From Geminocystis sp. NIES-3708 (GTDB lineage: Bacteria; Cyanobacteriota; Cyanobacteriia; Cyanobacteriales; Cyanobacteriaceae), in assembly GCF_001548095.1 (NCBI RefSeq), contig NZ_AP014815.1:1611656-1675655 (forward strand): 64,000 nucleotides of DNA. The letters are read 5' to 3'. The notes below the pieces were generated by a model. It did no database searches. It saw only the letters and a program-made list of their open reading frames with translations, and was not told the DNA's origin. Shown here one piece after another: positions 17,656 through 26,749 of this stretch (the first letter of the stretch is position 1; every line of letters begins with the position of its first letter). Made by a program: the position numbers and the translations under genes.

Positions 17656-18552
17656 ATGTCAATTTTTGTTCAAAATCTGAAAAATAAAGGCTATTTAGAC
17701 AACTTACATTTTACTGTTGTTAACGTCGGCTCAAGAAAAATGAGTATTCAAGATGACTACTCCAGTCAAGGATGGGGAATTTTTGCCCCAAATTTAAGCA
17801 TTTATGGTTTTGATGCTGACGAAGATACCTGTAATCAAGCCAACGCCGAATTACAACAAAGAGGCATTAACTGGCAAGAAGTACATATTCCTCTAGGTTT
17901 ATCTGATTCTATCGGCGAAAAAGAACTTTATGTCACCAAAGCCCCAATGTGTAGTTCTTTATACCCTCCCAATGAAACTTACTTAGCTCGTTTTCATGGA
18001 TTACCTGAGTTAGTAAATTTAGATTTTACAGTAGGTATTGAAACAACAATTTTAGATGCTTTTTGTGGAGAAGAAAAAATAGAAGAAATTGATTTTTTAC
18101 AAATAGACGTACAAGGAGCGGATTTGGATGTTTTAAAAGGTGCAATTAACCTATTAAATAAAACTATTTTAGCGATTCAAATAGAAGTAGAATTTTCCCA
18201 TTTATATATTAATCAACCTCTATTTGCTGATGTTGATATTTTCTTACGAAATCAAAAATTTAGCTTATTTGACTTATATTTAGCTTATCGCCCTCGTTAT
18301 AATCTTGGTCAAAAATCCCGTAATCATCCTAATGGGCAATTACTGTGGGGAGATGCTTTTTATTTAAGAGATTTAATATCAAATCAGTTTAGTAAAGAAG
18401 AACAAAATCCGTCAAAAATTCTTAAATTAGCCTGTGTTGCTGATGTTATGGGTTTTTATGATTACGCTTTAGAATTATTAATTTATTTGACCAATAATTA
18501 TGGTGAAAATGCTCAATATCATTTTACTGACTTAATCAATTTAACTATTTAA
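17656..18552 (+). CDS. FkbM-type methyltransferase
   Basis: A 298-residue protein with a SAM-methyltransferase pattern: TVVNVGSRKMSIQDD in place of the usual GANxG motif, LSIYGFDADEDTCNQANAEL, and the FkbM-like IDFLQIDVQGADLDVLKGA. The glycine-rich motif is unusual (NVGSRKM), so SAM binding could be altered. It is translated just after the preceding FkbM gene. Substrate unknown; a glycan or lipid sugar is likely. Confidence 0.75.
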   Translation: MSIFVQNLKNKGYLDNLHFTVVNVGSRKMSIQDDYSSQGWGIFAPNLSIYGFDADEDTCNQANAELQQRGINWQEVHIPLGLSDSIGEKELYVTKAPMCSSLYPPNETYLARFHGLPELVNLDFTVGIETTILDAFCGEEKIEEIDFLQIDVQGADLDVLKGAINLLNKTILAIQIEVEFSHLYINQPLFADVDIFLRNQKFSLFDLYLAYRPRYNLGQKSRNHPNGQLLWGDAFYLRDLISNQFSKEEQNPSKILKLACVADVMGFYDYALELLIYLTNNYGENAQYHFTDLINLTI

Positions 18553-18618
18553 AAACTTGCATTAAATCCTTTGAAGTGATTATAATGTAATTACTTTAAA
18601 ATTATTCATGAAAAGATA

Positions 18619-18876
18619 ATGATCAAATCCCATATGGTGAAAATAGGAAATTCTCAAGGTGTTAGATTACCGAAAAAGCTCCTAGAACTTTCCGGAATTA
18701 AAGACAAAATTTATTTATCTAGTGAGAATGGCAAAATTATAATTACTCCAATAAGCAAAAATCGTCAAGACTGGGATAAGGTTTTTAAAAATATGGCTGA
18801 GAATAATGATGATCAACTTTTAGATATTAATCAGGATATTACATGCACTTGGGATGAACAAGAGTGGGATTGGTAG
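18619..18876 (+). CDS. mazE: MazE-type antitoxin (AbrB fold)
   Basis: An 85-residue protein with the SpoVT-AbrB swapped-hairpin DNA-binding signature KIGNSQGVRLPKKLLELSGI followed by GKIIITPI. The acidic tail (DDQLLDINQDITCTWDEQEW) would bind the toxin. Its TAG ends directly before the ATG of mazF. The pair forms a type II toxin-antitoxin operon. Confidence 0.9.
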   Translation: MIKSHMVKIGNSQGVRLPKKLLELSGIKDKIYLSSENGKIIITPISKNRQDWDKVFKNMAENNDDQLLDINQDITCTWDEQEWDW

Positions 18877-19194
18877 ATGAAAAGATTTGATATTTATTTA
18901 GTTGTGCTTAATCCGACATTGGGAAGTGAAATCAAGAAAACTCGTCCTTGTGTAATTATTTCTCCTGATGAAATGAATGACTACATCAACACTATTATTA
19001 TTGCACCAATGACCAGCACAACAAAATCTTATCCCACCCGTGTAGATTGTGTTTTTCAGGAAAAAAAAGGTCAAATAGTGTTAGATCAAATTAGAACAGT
19101 TGAGAAAATTCGTTTAATCAAAAAAATAGGAGTTCTCGATAGTACTCATCAAGAACAGGTTTTATCTACTTTAGCTGAAATGTTTGCACTGTAA
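18877..19194 (+). CDS. mazF: MazF-type mRNA interferase toxin
   Basis: A 105-residue PemK/MazF endoribonuclease. It shows the family start RFDIYLVVLNPTLGSEIKKT, the active-site RPCVIIS segment, a IIIAPMTSTTKSYPTRV stretch containing the catalytic Thr, and GQIVLDQIRTVEKIRL. It follows mazE without a gap and appears intact. The cut sequence cannot be predicted. Confidence 0.92.
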   Translation: MKRFDIYLVVLNPTLGSEIKKTRPCVIISPDEMNDYINTIIIAPMTSTTKSYPTRVDCVFQEKKGQIVLDQIRTVEKIRLIKKIGVLDSTHQEQVLSTLAEMFAL

Positions 19195-19305
19195 ATGAAC
19201 ATAATGTTAGTTTAATCTAACTATGGAAAATTAGCATAATAAAACCTTAATCAATTGTTAATGCTATGAAATTACCTACACTAAAATTAGTAATTTAGAC
19301 ACAAG

Positions 19306-20517
19306 TTATACAAAATCAGCAAATTTCTCCACACAACGAGCGAACATTTCTACCCCTAAACCTAACGCCGTCTCGTCAAAGTCAAAACGAGGATGATGAT
19401 GAGGATAGTTTAAACCTTTTTGGGCATTAGCTGAACCAAGGAAAAAATAACATCCAGGGATTTTTTGCAAGAAAAAAGACATATCTTCACCGCCCATTGT
19501 CTGACACTCAGGCACAACTCCTAAAGGGGTTTCTACGACTTCTAAAGCTACGGATTTAACTAATTGTGTGATTCTCGGATGATTGATAACGGGGGGGTAA
19601 AGTTGCCAATAATCAAGGTGATATTTTGCACCGTGACTTTGACAAATACCAGAGATGATGGACTCGATTCTTTCACCGATATATTTTTCTAAAGTAGGAT
19701 TAAAGTAACGAACTGTACCGCTCATTGTTGCTGTGTCAGCGATGATGTTTAAGCCAGTGCCACTATGAAAAGTTCCCACGGTAACTACAGCAGAATCGAT
19801 GGGAGAAATGTTACGAGAAACAATAGTTTGTAAAGCATTAACTATCTGTGTTCCTACTATTATAGAATCAACGGTTTGCTGAGGTATTGCTCCATGGCCA
19901 CCTTTACCAAATATTTCACATTTAAAACATTCTACTGCCGCCATTAATGCTCCTTCTCTAACTCCCATTGTGCCTAATGGTAAGTTATTCCATACATGTA
20001 AGCCAATAATGGCATCAACATCAGGATTTTTTAACACCCCCGCTTCTATCATTGGTTTTGCACCTCCTGGACCTTCTTCAGCAGGTTGAAATATAATTTT
20101 TACAGTACCTTGAAATTGATCTCGATGATGCGCTAAATAGTAGGCTATGCCTAATGCGATCGCCGTATGTCCATCATGACCACAGGCGTGCATCAATCCG
20201 TCATGTTTTGAGCAGTAAGACACCTCATTTTCTTCTTGAATGGGTAAAGCATCCATATCTGCACGAATAGCTAAGACTTTTCCTTTATAGTTACTTTGGA
20301 TAATTGCGACAATACCCGTTTTGGCAATTTCAGTTTGATATTCGATACCCCAATCGCTCAATTTTTCTGCAATAAAATCAGAAGTTAATACTTCTTTAAA
20401 ACCTAATTCTGGATATTGATGTAATCTTCTTCGCCAATGGACTAATTGGGGTTGTAGTTCGGCAATTGCAGGGCGAATTTCAGATGATTTAATCTTGGGA
20501 GTTAGTAAAGTAGTCAT
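19306..20517 (-). CDS. M20-family amidohydrolase (N-acyl-amino-acid / IAA-conjugate hydrolase type)
   Basis: A 403-residue metallo-amidohydrolase. Metal ligands lie in HACGHDGHTAIALG and in PAEEGPGGAKPMIEAG. A dimerisation domain follows, and the C-terminal His is in YPHHHPRFDFDE. The family hydrolyses N-acyl amino acids in the cytoplasm. I chose ATG 20517 (MTTLLTPK). The 13 codons before it are low-complexity repeat-like DNA (GCTCTTGCCCTTTACCC) common between cyanobacterial genes. Confidence 0.9.
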   Translation of the reverse strand: MTTLLTPKIKSSEIRPAIAELQPQLVHWRRRLHQYPELGFKEVLTSDFIAEKLSDWGIEYQTEIAKTGIVAIIQSNYKGKVLAIRADMDALPIQEENEVSYCSKHDGLMHACGHDGHTAIALGIAYYLAHHRDQFQGTVKIIFQPAEEGPGGAKPMIEAGVLKNPDVDAIIGLHVWNNLPLGTMGVREGALMAAVECFKCEIFGKGGHGAIPQQTVDSIIVGTQIVNALQTIVSRNISPIDSAVVTVGTFHSGTGLNIIADTATMSGTVRYFNPTLEKYIGERIESIISGICQSHGAKYHLDYWQLYPPVINHPRITQLVKSVALEVVETPLGVVPECQTMGGEDMSFFLQKIPGCYFFLGSANAQKGLNYPHHHPRFDFDETALGLGVEMFARCVEKFADFV

Positions 20518-20679
20518 GAATTTAATTGATAGGAAAGGGTAAAGGGCAAGAGCCAAAGAGCAAATATAAAGTATAATTATTCTATGGGGTTTAATAATAT
20601 CCTAATTAACTTATTTTTTGCTATATATTGTTTATTTAGAATATGAAAATATTGGTAATAATAGTTATTAAATAAAATA

Positions 20680-21378
20680 TTAATTATTTATTATTGTACC
20701 TGTTAAATCAGCATTTTTTAAAATTGTACCTGTCAAATCAGCACCCTCTAAATTAGCATTAATTAAGATTGCACCTGTCAAATCAGCATAACTTAAATCT
20801 GCATTTTTTAAACTAGCTTCCGTTAAATCTGTGACAATTTTTTCATAGTTTTTACCGATACTTAAATTTGCTCGACAAAGCCTTGCACCATCAAGATTCG
20901 CTTGACATAATAAAGCCTGAGAAAGATTAGCATAACTTAAATCTGCATTGGTTAAATTTGCTTGACTTAAATTCGTTATTTGATCTGAATTAGGACGAAA
21001 ATCACCATCTATAATGATACTATTAGATAAATTTGCCTGAGTTAAATTTGCACCGCAAAAACTAGCTTTTATTAAGTTTGCTTGATGAAGGTTAGTTTTT
21101 ATTAGTTTAGCACTACTTAAATCAGCATCTCTTAAGAGAATTTTAACTAAAATAGCTTCACTTAAATCTGTACCCCATAATATAGCCTCACTTAGATCTG
21201 CTCTGGTAAAATTAGCTTTATGAAAGTTTGTACGTCCTAATCTAGCTTGTCTTAAATCTGCTTCAGTAAAATCTATTTCTGATAAATTTTCGTTGATTAT
21301 TTCTGCTTCAATTAATTTAATTTTATTAAAGTTTTTTCGTCCTTGTTGATAAGCTTTTAAAATGTTTTTAACTTCCAT
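20680..21378 (-). CDS. Pentapeptide-repeat protein
   Basis: A 232-residue protein made almost entirely of A(N/D)LXX pentapeptides (for example ADLRQARLGRTNFHKANFTR), which form a right-handed quadrilateral beta-helix. There is a short N-terminal non-repeat helix (VKNILKAYQQGRKNFNKIK) and one interruption of the helix near residues 105-125. There is no signal peptide or membrane segment. The function of such cyanobacterial proteins is mostly unknown. It stands between the M20 gene and rsmD on the same strand. Confidence 0.85.
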   Translation of the reverse strand: MEVKNILKAYQQGRKNFNKIKLIEAEIINENLSEIDFTEADLRQARLGRTNFHKANFTRADLSEAILWGTDLSEAILVKILLRDADLSSAKLIKTNLHQANLIKASFCGANLTQANLSNSIIIDGDFRPNSDQITNLSQANLTNADLSYANLSQALLCQANLDGARLCRANLSIGKNYEKIVTDLTEASLKNADLSYADLTGAILINANLEGADLTGTILKNADLTGTIINN

Positions 21379-21437
21379 ATATTTTAAAATATTTATTAAC
21401 TATGATTATAATTTTAATTGATAATTAATTATTCTAT

Positions 21438-21980
21438 TTATTCAGGATGATTATAAAAATTGACAGCAGTATTTCCATAAAATTTAGTTTGAATTAATTG
21501 TAAATTATGAGCATCTTTAAGATTAGATCTTTTAGGATTATATTCTACTGCAATTTCCCCAATATTAGGCTTTAAAAGTTGATAATCATAAATAGCATTT
21601 AAAACAGAATTATAAAAATCACAATAATAAGGAGGATCAAAATAAATTAAATCAAATCTAAGTCCATTTAAACCTTTTAATCTGTGTAAAATATCACCTC
21701 TTAAGACTTTAAATTCTTGATTTTCTGTTATTACTTTTTGCCAATTTTCTCGAATTATTTGACAAGCAAGGGATGATTTTTCAATGGCAACTGCTTCCAA
21801 TGCACCTCTACATAAAGCTTCTGCTCCCATCGTACCATTTCCTGCACATAAATCTAACCATGATGCTGATTCAATTTTATCACCCCAGATGTTAAATAAC
21901 GCCTCTCGTACTTTTGATGTTGTGGGGCGAGTATCTTTTCCTGAAAGGGTTTTTATTTCTCTGTTACCGTAAATACGCAT
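21438..21980 (-). CDS. rsmD: 16S rRNA (guanine(966)-N(2))-methyltransferase RsmD
   Basis: A 180-residue protein starting at ATG 21980 (MRIYGNREI); the upstream in-frame codons are repeat DNA. RsmD features are the RPTTSKVREALFNIWGD segment, SAM motif LDLCAGNGTMGAEALCRGA, and catalytic DPPY in DLIYFDPPYY. It modifies 16S rRNA during 30S assembly. Confidence 0.92.
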   Translation of the reverse strand: MRIYGNREIKTLSGKDTRPTTSKVREALFNIWGDKIESASWLDLCAGNGTMGAEALCRGALEAVAIEKSSLACQIIRENWQKVITENQEFKVLRGDILHRLKGLNGLRFDLIYFDPPYYCDFYNSVLNAIYDYQLLKPNIGEIAVEYNPKRSNLKDAHNLQLIQTKFYGNTAVNFYNHPE

Positions 21981-22007
21981 AATCAATGAACAATGTACAA
22001 TTAACAA

Positions 22008-22389
22008 TTAACAGATAAAATGTCTGTATAATTAACTATTAACTGTCAACTGTCAACTGTCAACTATCATCAAGAATAAAGCATTGATAATTGCTGGAGC
22101 TATGATATATTCAGTCACTTTTATTACCTATGATTTGTACCAGTAGAATGTCTAGGTAAAGCTAAATATGCCTTAGATTCTCATTGTGAATAATGTAACG
22201 AACAATATCATACTCTAAAGGAGAAAGATGATGTTTCCTAATAATTTCATCAATAATGACAAAATCTTTTTCGATAATAAGATTTGAAATACTTTACAAA
22301 ATTTTATTTAATAATTAAGTTAATCTTGAAAAACTTTAGGATTTAAAGGCGGAATTAATTGTTAATAGTTAATTGTTTATTATTAATGA
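22008..22389. other. Intergenic region with heptamer repeats and a coding-like relic
   Basis: The tandem heptamer AACTGTC runs three times, then AACTATC, at 22041-22068. On the minus strand about 22160-22290 there is an open stretch of some 43 codons, without a start, whose translation looks protein-like (HHLSPLEYDIVRYIIHNENL). It may be a leftover of a lost gene. Its identity is unknown. Confidence 0.4.
22041..22068 (+). repeat. Tandem heptamer repeat (AACTGTC)3 plus variant
   Basis: Three exact AACTGTC units and a fourth AACTATC. Short tandem heptamers of this kind are common between genes in cyanobacteria. Confidence 0.8.
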
Positions 22390-23163
22390 TTAATTCATTT
22401 TAATAGTAGCCCATTCAGGTTGACGAATATAATTAACCATATCGGTAAATTTTCTTAATTCAAACTGTTTTAACTTAAAGATTGGTGCAGGATTTTCTAT
22501 CCATAGATCATTGATTTCTTTAATTATAGATTCGACTTTTGCTAAATCAATATTATCTTCAATTTTATTAAAGTAACCTAAAGTAACATGAGCGGCAAAA
22601 TCATATTGTTGCTCGATGCCTAGCCTAATTATTTGTTCGTTTTGATAAATTAATTGACGTAATTTAATAATCGTTTCATAACTAGCTTCTGTCGGTGCAA
22701 GGCATACGGCAATGGCTCTAGGGAATACAGACAAACCTATAATTTCTAATTCTAATGATTCATTATCAAGTAATAAAGATTGAAATTCTTTAAAAATCTT
22801 GTTCATCTCTGAAATTAATATATTATCAAAATCAGGATTTTCTTTAACTGCATTAAGATAGGTTTTATCCCAAATTAAATCCGCTAGGGTTAAATGAAAA
22901 CTTTGAGATGGTAAACTTAAGAAAAAATCAGCATCTAAATCTTGTGTTAATCGAGAGGAAATAAATTGTAAATTTTCATAGAATTTATGATTAACATTTT
23001 CTTCTTCATAAGGAGGAGTAATAACACTATAGCCCGGAAATTCTACAGGTTTTCCATCAATAAATTTAGGAGATGATTGAATATTTTTTAACTGTTGTTT
23101 ATAGTTAGCTGGAAGAGTCATTTGTACAACTCTATTTACATAATTTTGATAATTTCCATCCAT
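22390..23163 (-). CDS. 2H-phosphoesterase-like protein (DUF1868 type)
   Basis: A 257-residue protein with two H-x-T/S motifs about 100 residues apart: SFHLTLADLIW and AAHVTLGYFNK. These are the signature of the 2H phosphoesterase / cyclic-phosphodiesterase-like superfamily. The N-terminal segment GKPVEFPGYSVITPPY fits the DUF1868 subgroup. These enzymes act on cyclic phosphates of RNA or nucleotides, but this member's substrate is unknown. It is monocistronic by appearance. Confidence 0.75.
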   Translation of the reverse strand: MDGNYQNYVNRVVQMTLPANYKQQLKNIQSSPKFIDGKPVEFPGYSVITPPYEEENVNHKFYENLQFISSRLTQDLDADFFLSLPSQSFHLTLADLIWDKTYLNAVKENPDFDNILISEMNKIFKEFQSLLLDNESLELEIIGLSVFPRAIAVCLAPTEASYETIIKLRQLIYQNEQIIRLGIEQQYDFAAHVTLGYFNKIEDNIDLAKVESIIKEINDLWIENPAPIFKLKQFELRKFTDMVNYIRQPEWATIKMN

Positions 23164-23294
23164 GTTTTTTATCCTTTTTTATTGCTTATATAATAAAGTT
23201 ATTTAACGTTGCTATGGGAGTATATATAATTTTCTTTATATTCAATTAGTATTATAAATTTATAATCTTTTTTCTGTCAATCAAAAGTCTTAAT

Positions 23295-23795
23295 TTAGTT
23301 ATAAGTGAACTTGCTAATAAGATCACTTAAATGAGGATATAAAATAATTAATTGTTCTTTATTCCCTAATGTAAAATCAGCAAAATGAAATCCGGGAGAA
23401 ACAGTACAACCAATTAAACTATAAGAATTAGATTCTCCAACTTCAGAAGCAAACCAATAACCATGAGGAATAATTAACTGTAGAACTTGACCATTTTCAG
23501 GATTATTTCCTAGTTTAAATTGATGATATTCTCCTTCATTATTTATTAGATGAACTCTCAAAAATGAACCACCATAAAAATGAAAAATCTCGTCACTTTT
23601 TAATTTATGAAAAGCAGAAAATTCTTGCCCTAATAAAAGGTAGTAAATAGCAGTACTAATATTTCTAACATCATTATATCTTGTTAAAGATTTATCCTGA
23701 TTAATAATATCATTACTACGATAAGTTTCTCGATAATAGCCTCCTTCAGGATGTTTTTGTAAATCTAGTTTTTTAATCCAATATTCCCCATTCAT
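23295..23795 (-). CDS. DUF985 / cupin_5 family protein
   Basis: A 166-residue protein starting at ATG 23795 (MNGEYWIKKL). The DUF985 cupin signature is clear: LQKHPEGGYYRETYRS, AIYYLLLGQEFSAFHKLKSD, EIFHFYGGS, LIIPHGYWFASE and CTVSPGFHFADF. It has a double-stranded beta-helix fold; the role is unknown, though some members are sugar or epimerase related. Single gene. Confidence 0.88.
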   Translation of the reverse strand: MNGEYWIKKLDLQKHPEGGYYRETYRSNDIINQDKSLTRYNDVRNISTAIYYLLLGQEFSAFHKLKSDEIFHFYGGSFLRVHLINNEGEYHQFKLGNNPENGQVLQLIIPHGYWFASEVGESNSYSLIGCTVSPGFHFADFTLGNKEQLIILYPHLSDLISKFTYN

Positions 23796-24122
23796 AGCCA
23801 ATGATAACCACTAATTTTTCTTTAATATATCATTACTAGCTCCTTTCGTCATATAAAATGATAATTCAAAAGATTCGGAAAAGCGGTGTATCACATTATT
23901 TCTCAAATTAGATTATTCTAACTTGTCTCATGATTAAGTCTTTAATTTCAATGAAAAAACAACCAAGAGAGAATGTTTTATTTGAATGAGATCACTATTT
24001 TCTCTGACGGAAATGGATTTATTTTGACAAATCATACCACTATTTCTGAAAGAATTTGAAGTGTTACGGTGGGAATGCCTTCTCAAAAATGACCTATTTA
24101 CTGATTAATGCAACAAGGCTAT
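23796..24122. other. Intergenic, nothing recognised
   Basis: AT-rich spacer between the cupin gene and the cpeR-like gene. I see no open frame, hairpin with T-run or repeat that I would defend. Confidence 0.4.
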
Positions 24123-24452
24123 TCATCGTTGCTCAAATTTACTGGAAATAGCACCATATCTTTGCCAATATTCTTTGAGTTGATGATTAGGAGTATGTAA
24201 ACTGGCTTTAACTTGGTAGAGAATTACTTGGCGATGGTTTCCCATCGGTACTTTTTTGATAGATTCAACAGAAATTAGACTGCCACCTAATATGGTGATA
24301 TATTCCTCAAAACGCTCAATCATAGAATATTCTACTGTTTCCAAAACAAAAAAGTTTCCTGAGCAAATTAAATGCCGACTTTTTATCCAAGTTTGCAGTT
24401 TTTTAGTGGCTAAACTAGGGTTTATTTTCACCGCTAAGGTACGATTACTCAT
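24123..24452 (-). CDS. cpeR: CpeR-family phycoerythrin regulator, second paralogue
   Basis: A 109-residue protein matching CpeR, the activator required for phycoerythrin gene expression in Fremyella and Nostoc. Diagnostic segments are TWIKSRHLICSGNFFVLETV, ERFEEYITILGGSLISVES and GNHRQVILYQVKASLHTPNH. It aligns over nearly its whole length with the other CpeR at 35426-35752 (shared SRHLI, ERFEE, GNHRQVILYQ), but carries an N-terminal extension MSNRTLAVKINPS and lacks the Cys-rich tail. No CcaR G-box was found upstream, so it is probably controlled differently. It sits at the edge of the phycoerythrin island. Confidence 0.88.
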   Translation of the reverse strand: MSNRTLAVKINPSLATKKLQTWIKSRHLICSGNFFVLETVEYSMIERFEEYITILGGSLISVESIKKVPMGNHRQVILYQVKASLHTPNHQLKEYWQRYGAISSKFEQR

Positions 24453-25008
24453 GTTTATAGCAGATTTTAATTCGTTGATCTTGTTTTAAAATTAATTTAC
24501 TTAAGTTCAAGATAAAATTATCAATAATGCCAAGATATTAGCTATTAAGTTTGAAAATGGACAAAAAAATTATCTAAATTTATTTTATCTAAATTAAATT
24601 AATTTATTAATTAATCGAAGAGTCAAAATTGATTTTAACTGTTCGGAAAATCTAGTGAAAAGAATGTTAAATTTTTGTTAAGATTATATACTGATGATTA
24701 AAATATCAATTTCTAGGATTTTTAACTCGATTATTTTATGACCATAAATTTAGAGTCTCAAATATTTCTAGTAAATTAATTTTTTTCCTCTTTATAAATA
24801 TGAAATAGCATTGATGAGTAGCAAAGATGATGAGTCATTTTAGACTTAGTTTAAAAACTATTTAAGATTAGGCTCAATAATCTTAGTCTTTTTTTTATCA
24901 AGAAAATTTGATATTTTTCTATTATCTGATAACTCAACTATCTTTGTTACTTCATCAATTTTTACTTATTTACTTAGGAGAAGTTAACTTTTACTTCTCT
25001 GAAGTTTT
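24453..25008. other. Intergenic region upstream of cpeR paralogue, with a plus-strand hairpin
   Basis: It holds the presumed minus-strand promoter of the cpeR copy and a plus-strand hairpin plus T-run at 24863-24898. No coding sequence is visible. Confidence 0.5.
24863..24898 (+). terminator. Terminator-like hairpin, possibly ending a small RNA
   Basis: TAAGATTA (24863-24870), loop GGCTCAA, TAATCTTA (24878-24885), then GTC and eight T. On the plus strand this is an intrinsic-terminator shape, yet no plus-strand gene lies upstream. Confidence 0.45.
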
Positions 25009-25869
25009 TTAGTTAACAGGGGTTACACTAGCGACACTAGCACCTTGTTTATGGATGGTTTGATAAAGTTGAAATAACTTATTAAAAGGAACCATATAAA
25101 CTTTATTAGGACGACGATATTTAGGGAAAGAATTATATACTTTTGCTCGATAGCCAGTAACTTCCACTCTGTAAATTTTCCCATCATCTCCAGCACCCAC
25201 ACCTTGACGAGTGGCAGAAGTTAAAGGAGTGTCTTGGAATGCCCAACCAGCACCAGCTGCACCACCAGAAGGAGGAATTACTGACAGAGGAGTTTGAGTT
25301 AAAACGCTTTTGTGAATTACAGGAGATTTGTTTGAATCGCTACTAGCCGCACCTCTTAGCATCGCAAATAAATGAGTGAATTCCACCATCGTACGATTAT
25401 TATCGGTTTTGTAACCACGATAGTAAGGCACAATATTATCCCCATAAGCTTCGCTATATTCGTCACTGTCAAGGTAAGCGTCAATATCAGCTTCATAACC
25501 AAGGGTGTCTAAAATATCGCTATGATATCTCATTTCTTCTTGATTTTCAGGTGTACGACCTAAAAGATGTTTAAAATTTAGTTCAGTAAAGCGATAACGA
25601 GGTGAAGGCTCAAAAAAGCGCTGACGGTATAAATCAGAGTTGGCGATCGCACGGACAAAATCACGAACGCTTAACTGTCCATTTCTGAAGCGAGATTCAG
25701 CATTAACAAGTCTTTCACTAGACATGATATATGAATTACCAAGCACTTGACGATAAGCAGCATTGATAATCTGTGAAATTCTCTCATCAGAATCATTGGG
25801 TTTTCTTTCAATAATATTAGCATCTTCAAATAGGCTAATACCTAGATTTGCCGCCTGTTGTAAAGACAT
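25009..25869 (-). CDS. Phycoerythrin-associated rod linker (CpeC/CpeD type)
   Basis: A 286-residue rod linker. The N-terminal PBS_linker_poly domain (about 25-160) has AAYRQVLGNSYIMSSERLVN, YRFTELNFKHLLGRTPENQE and DSDEYSEAYGDNIVPYYRGY. The C-terminal CpcD-like domain (about 228-284) has KIYRVEVTGYRA and RRPNKVYMVPFNKL. It joins phycoerythrin hexamers in the rod. It is similar in layout to the cpeC at 42076-42957 but diverged, so it is a second CpeC-type or a CpeD-type linker. A box shared with cpeC lies upstream (25913-25940). Confidence 0.9.
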   Translation of the reverse strand: MSLQQAANLGISLFEDANIIERKPNDSDERISQIINAAYRQVLGNSYIMSSERLVNAESRFRNGQLSVRDFVRAIANSDLYRQRFFEPSPRYRFTELNFKHLLGRTPENQEEMRYHSDILDTLGYEADIDAYLDSDEYSEAYGDNIVPYYRGYKTDNNRTMVEFTHLFAMLRGAASSDSNKSPVIHKSVLTQTPLSVIPPSGGAAGAGWAFQDTPLTSATRQGVGAGDDGKIYRVEVTGYRAKVYNSFPKYRRPNKVYMVPFNKLFQLYQTIHKQGASVASVTPVN

Positions 25870-26326
25870 TTGTTAGTCTCCTTTTATGAATGTGTTATTT
25901 TTTGGTTTTAATTTTTTTTACAAAACTTAATCAAGTGAATCATGATTAACTTAGATAAAAATAGTTTAATCAAAGACACTTTTTTTGTTAAGATTTGTAC
26001 TTATTAACCCTTCAAGTTTTACTGAACATAGACTTGAGCCGATTATTTAGTATTAATTGATGAGTTAAATTAAAGTTAATTTAAAATATAGGGATGTTTA
26101 CCCCTAGTCAGATCTATTTATACAATGATAAGAGTACATTTATTATCAAGATTTGTAAAGAATTAATAACTGACAGGATTATTTGTTAACAAATTAAGCA
26201 AAGTATGCTTTAGAATAGCTGCAAAAGATTAATTAGGCTAGGACGCAAAGTTTATAGGTAATAAGCAATGGGTAAATTGATTTTGCACAGATAATCTAGG
26301 GTGGTTATATCTTTTTTCAACATAAT
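25870..26326. other. Leader and promoter region of the rod linker gene
   Basis: On the minus strand it contains the linker's leader, including the box at 25913-25940. Further upstream I see only AT-rich sequence and no open frame. Confidence 0.45.
25913..25940 (-). promoter_or_regulatory. Leader box shared by two phycoerythrin linker genes, copy 1
   Basis: On the minus strand GATTCACTTGATTAAG is followed by TTTTGTAAAAAAA, ending about 44 bases before the start codon. The cpeC leader at 42995-43024 has GATTTACTTGTTAAG then TTTTGTAAAAAAA at nearly the same distance. Confidence 0.4.
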
Positions 26327-26536
26327 TTATTGAGAACGAAGATGTTCTAAAATTGCATCTATTTTAGCTATTTCTGGATGTTCAGTAATATTTTTATCTA
26401 CTGCTTTTTGAGATAACTTGATTTTTTTGCCCATTTGTAATATGTCATTTACAAGTCTTTCTCTATATTGTTCCATTTCCAGAATAATCTCCTCAATTTC
26501 TGCTTTTGATGCTTCTTTGTTCACTACTTCTGACAT
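26327..26536 (-). CDS. Small acidic helical protein of unknown function in the phycoerythrin island
   Basis: A 69-residue protein, rich in Glu and Lys, predicted all-helical (KAEIEEIILEMEQYRERLVN), ending EHLRSQ. A good ribosome site (AAAGAGGTATT) precedes the ATG at 26536, which supports a real gene. No family was recognised. Its place between a rod linker and a lyase-like HEAT protein suggests a role in phycobilisome assembly or control, by location only. Confidence 0.65.
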   Translation of the reverse strand: MSEVVNKEASKAEIEEIILEMEQYRERLVNDILQMGKKIKLSQKAVDKNITEHPEIAKIDAILEHLRSQ

Positions 26537-26749
26537 TTTTTAATACCTCTTTAAATGTAAAAATTGGATAAATTTAGTAATAAGTTTTTAAAGTTTTTTC
26601 AACCTAATTTTGATTGCTTTATTTATCATGATCAAAAAGCATATCTACTATATTTTCAAATATCTTCGGTCAATTGTCAATTGTTAAGATATTGCTAAAT
26701 TTGATTCTCTCGAGTAAAGTTAATTTAGGTTTAAAAATCTCTTATTATC

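Noticed and set aside
24500-24580. CcaR G-box before the second cpeR
   Set aside because: The best match, AAATGGACAAA on the plus strand, differs at two fixed positions and has no tandem partner.
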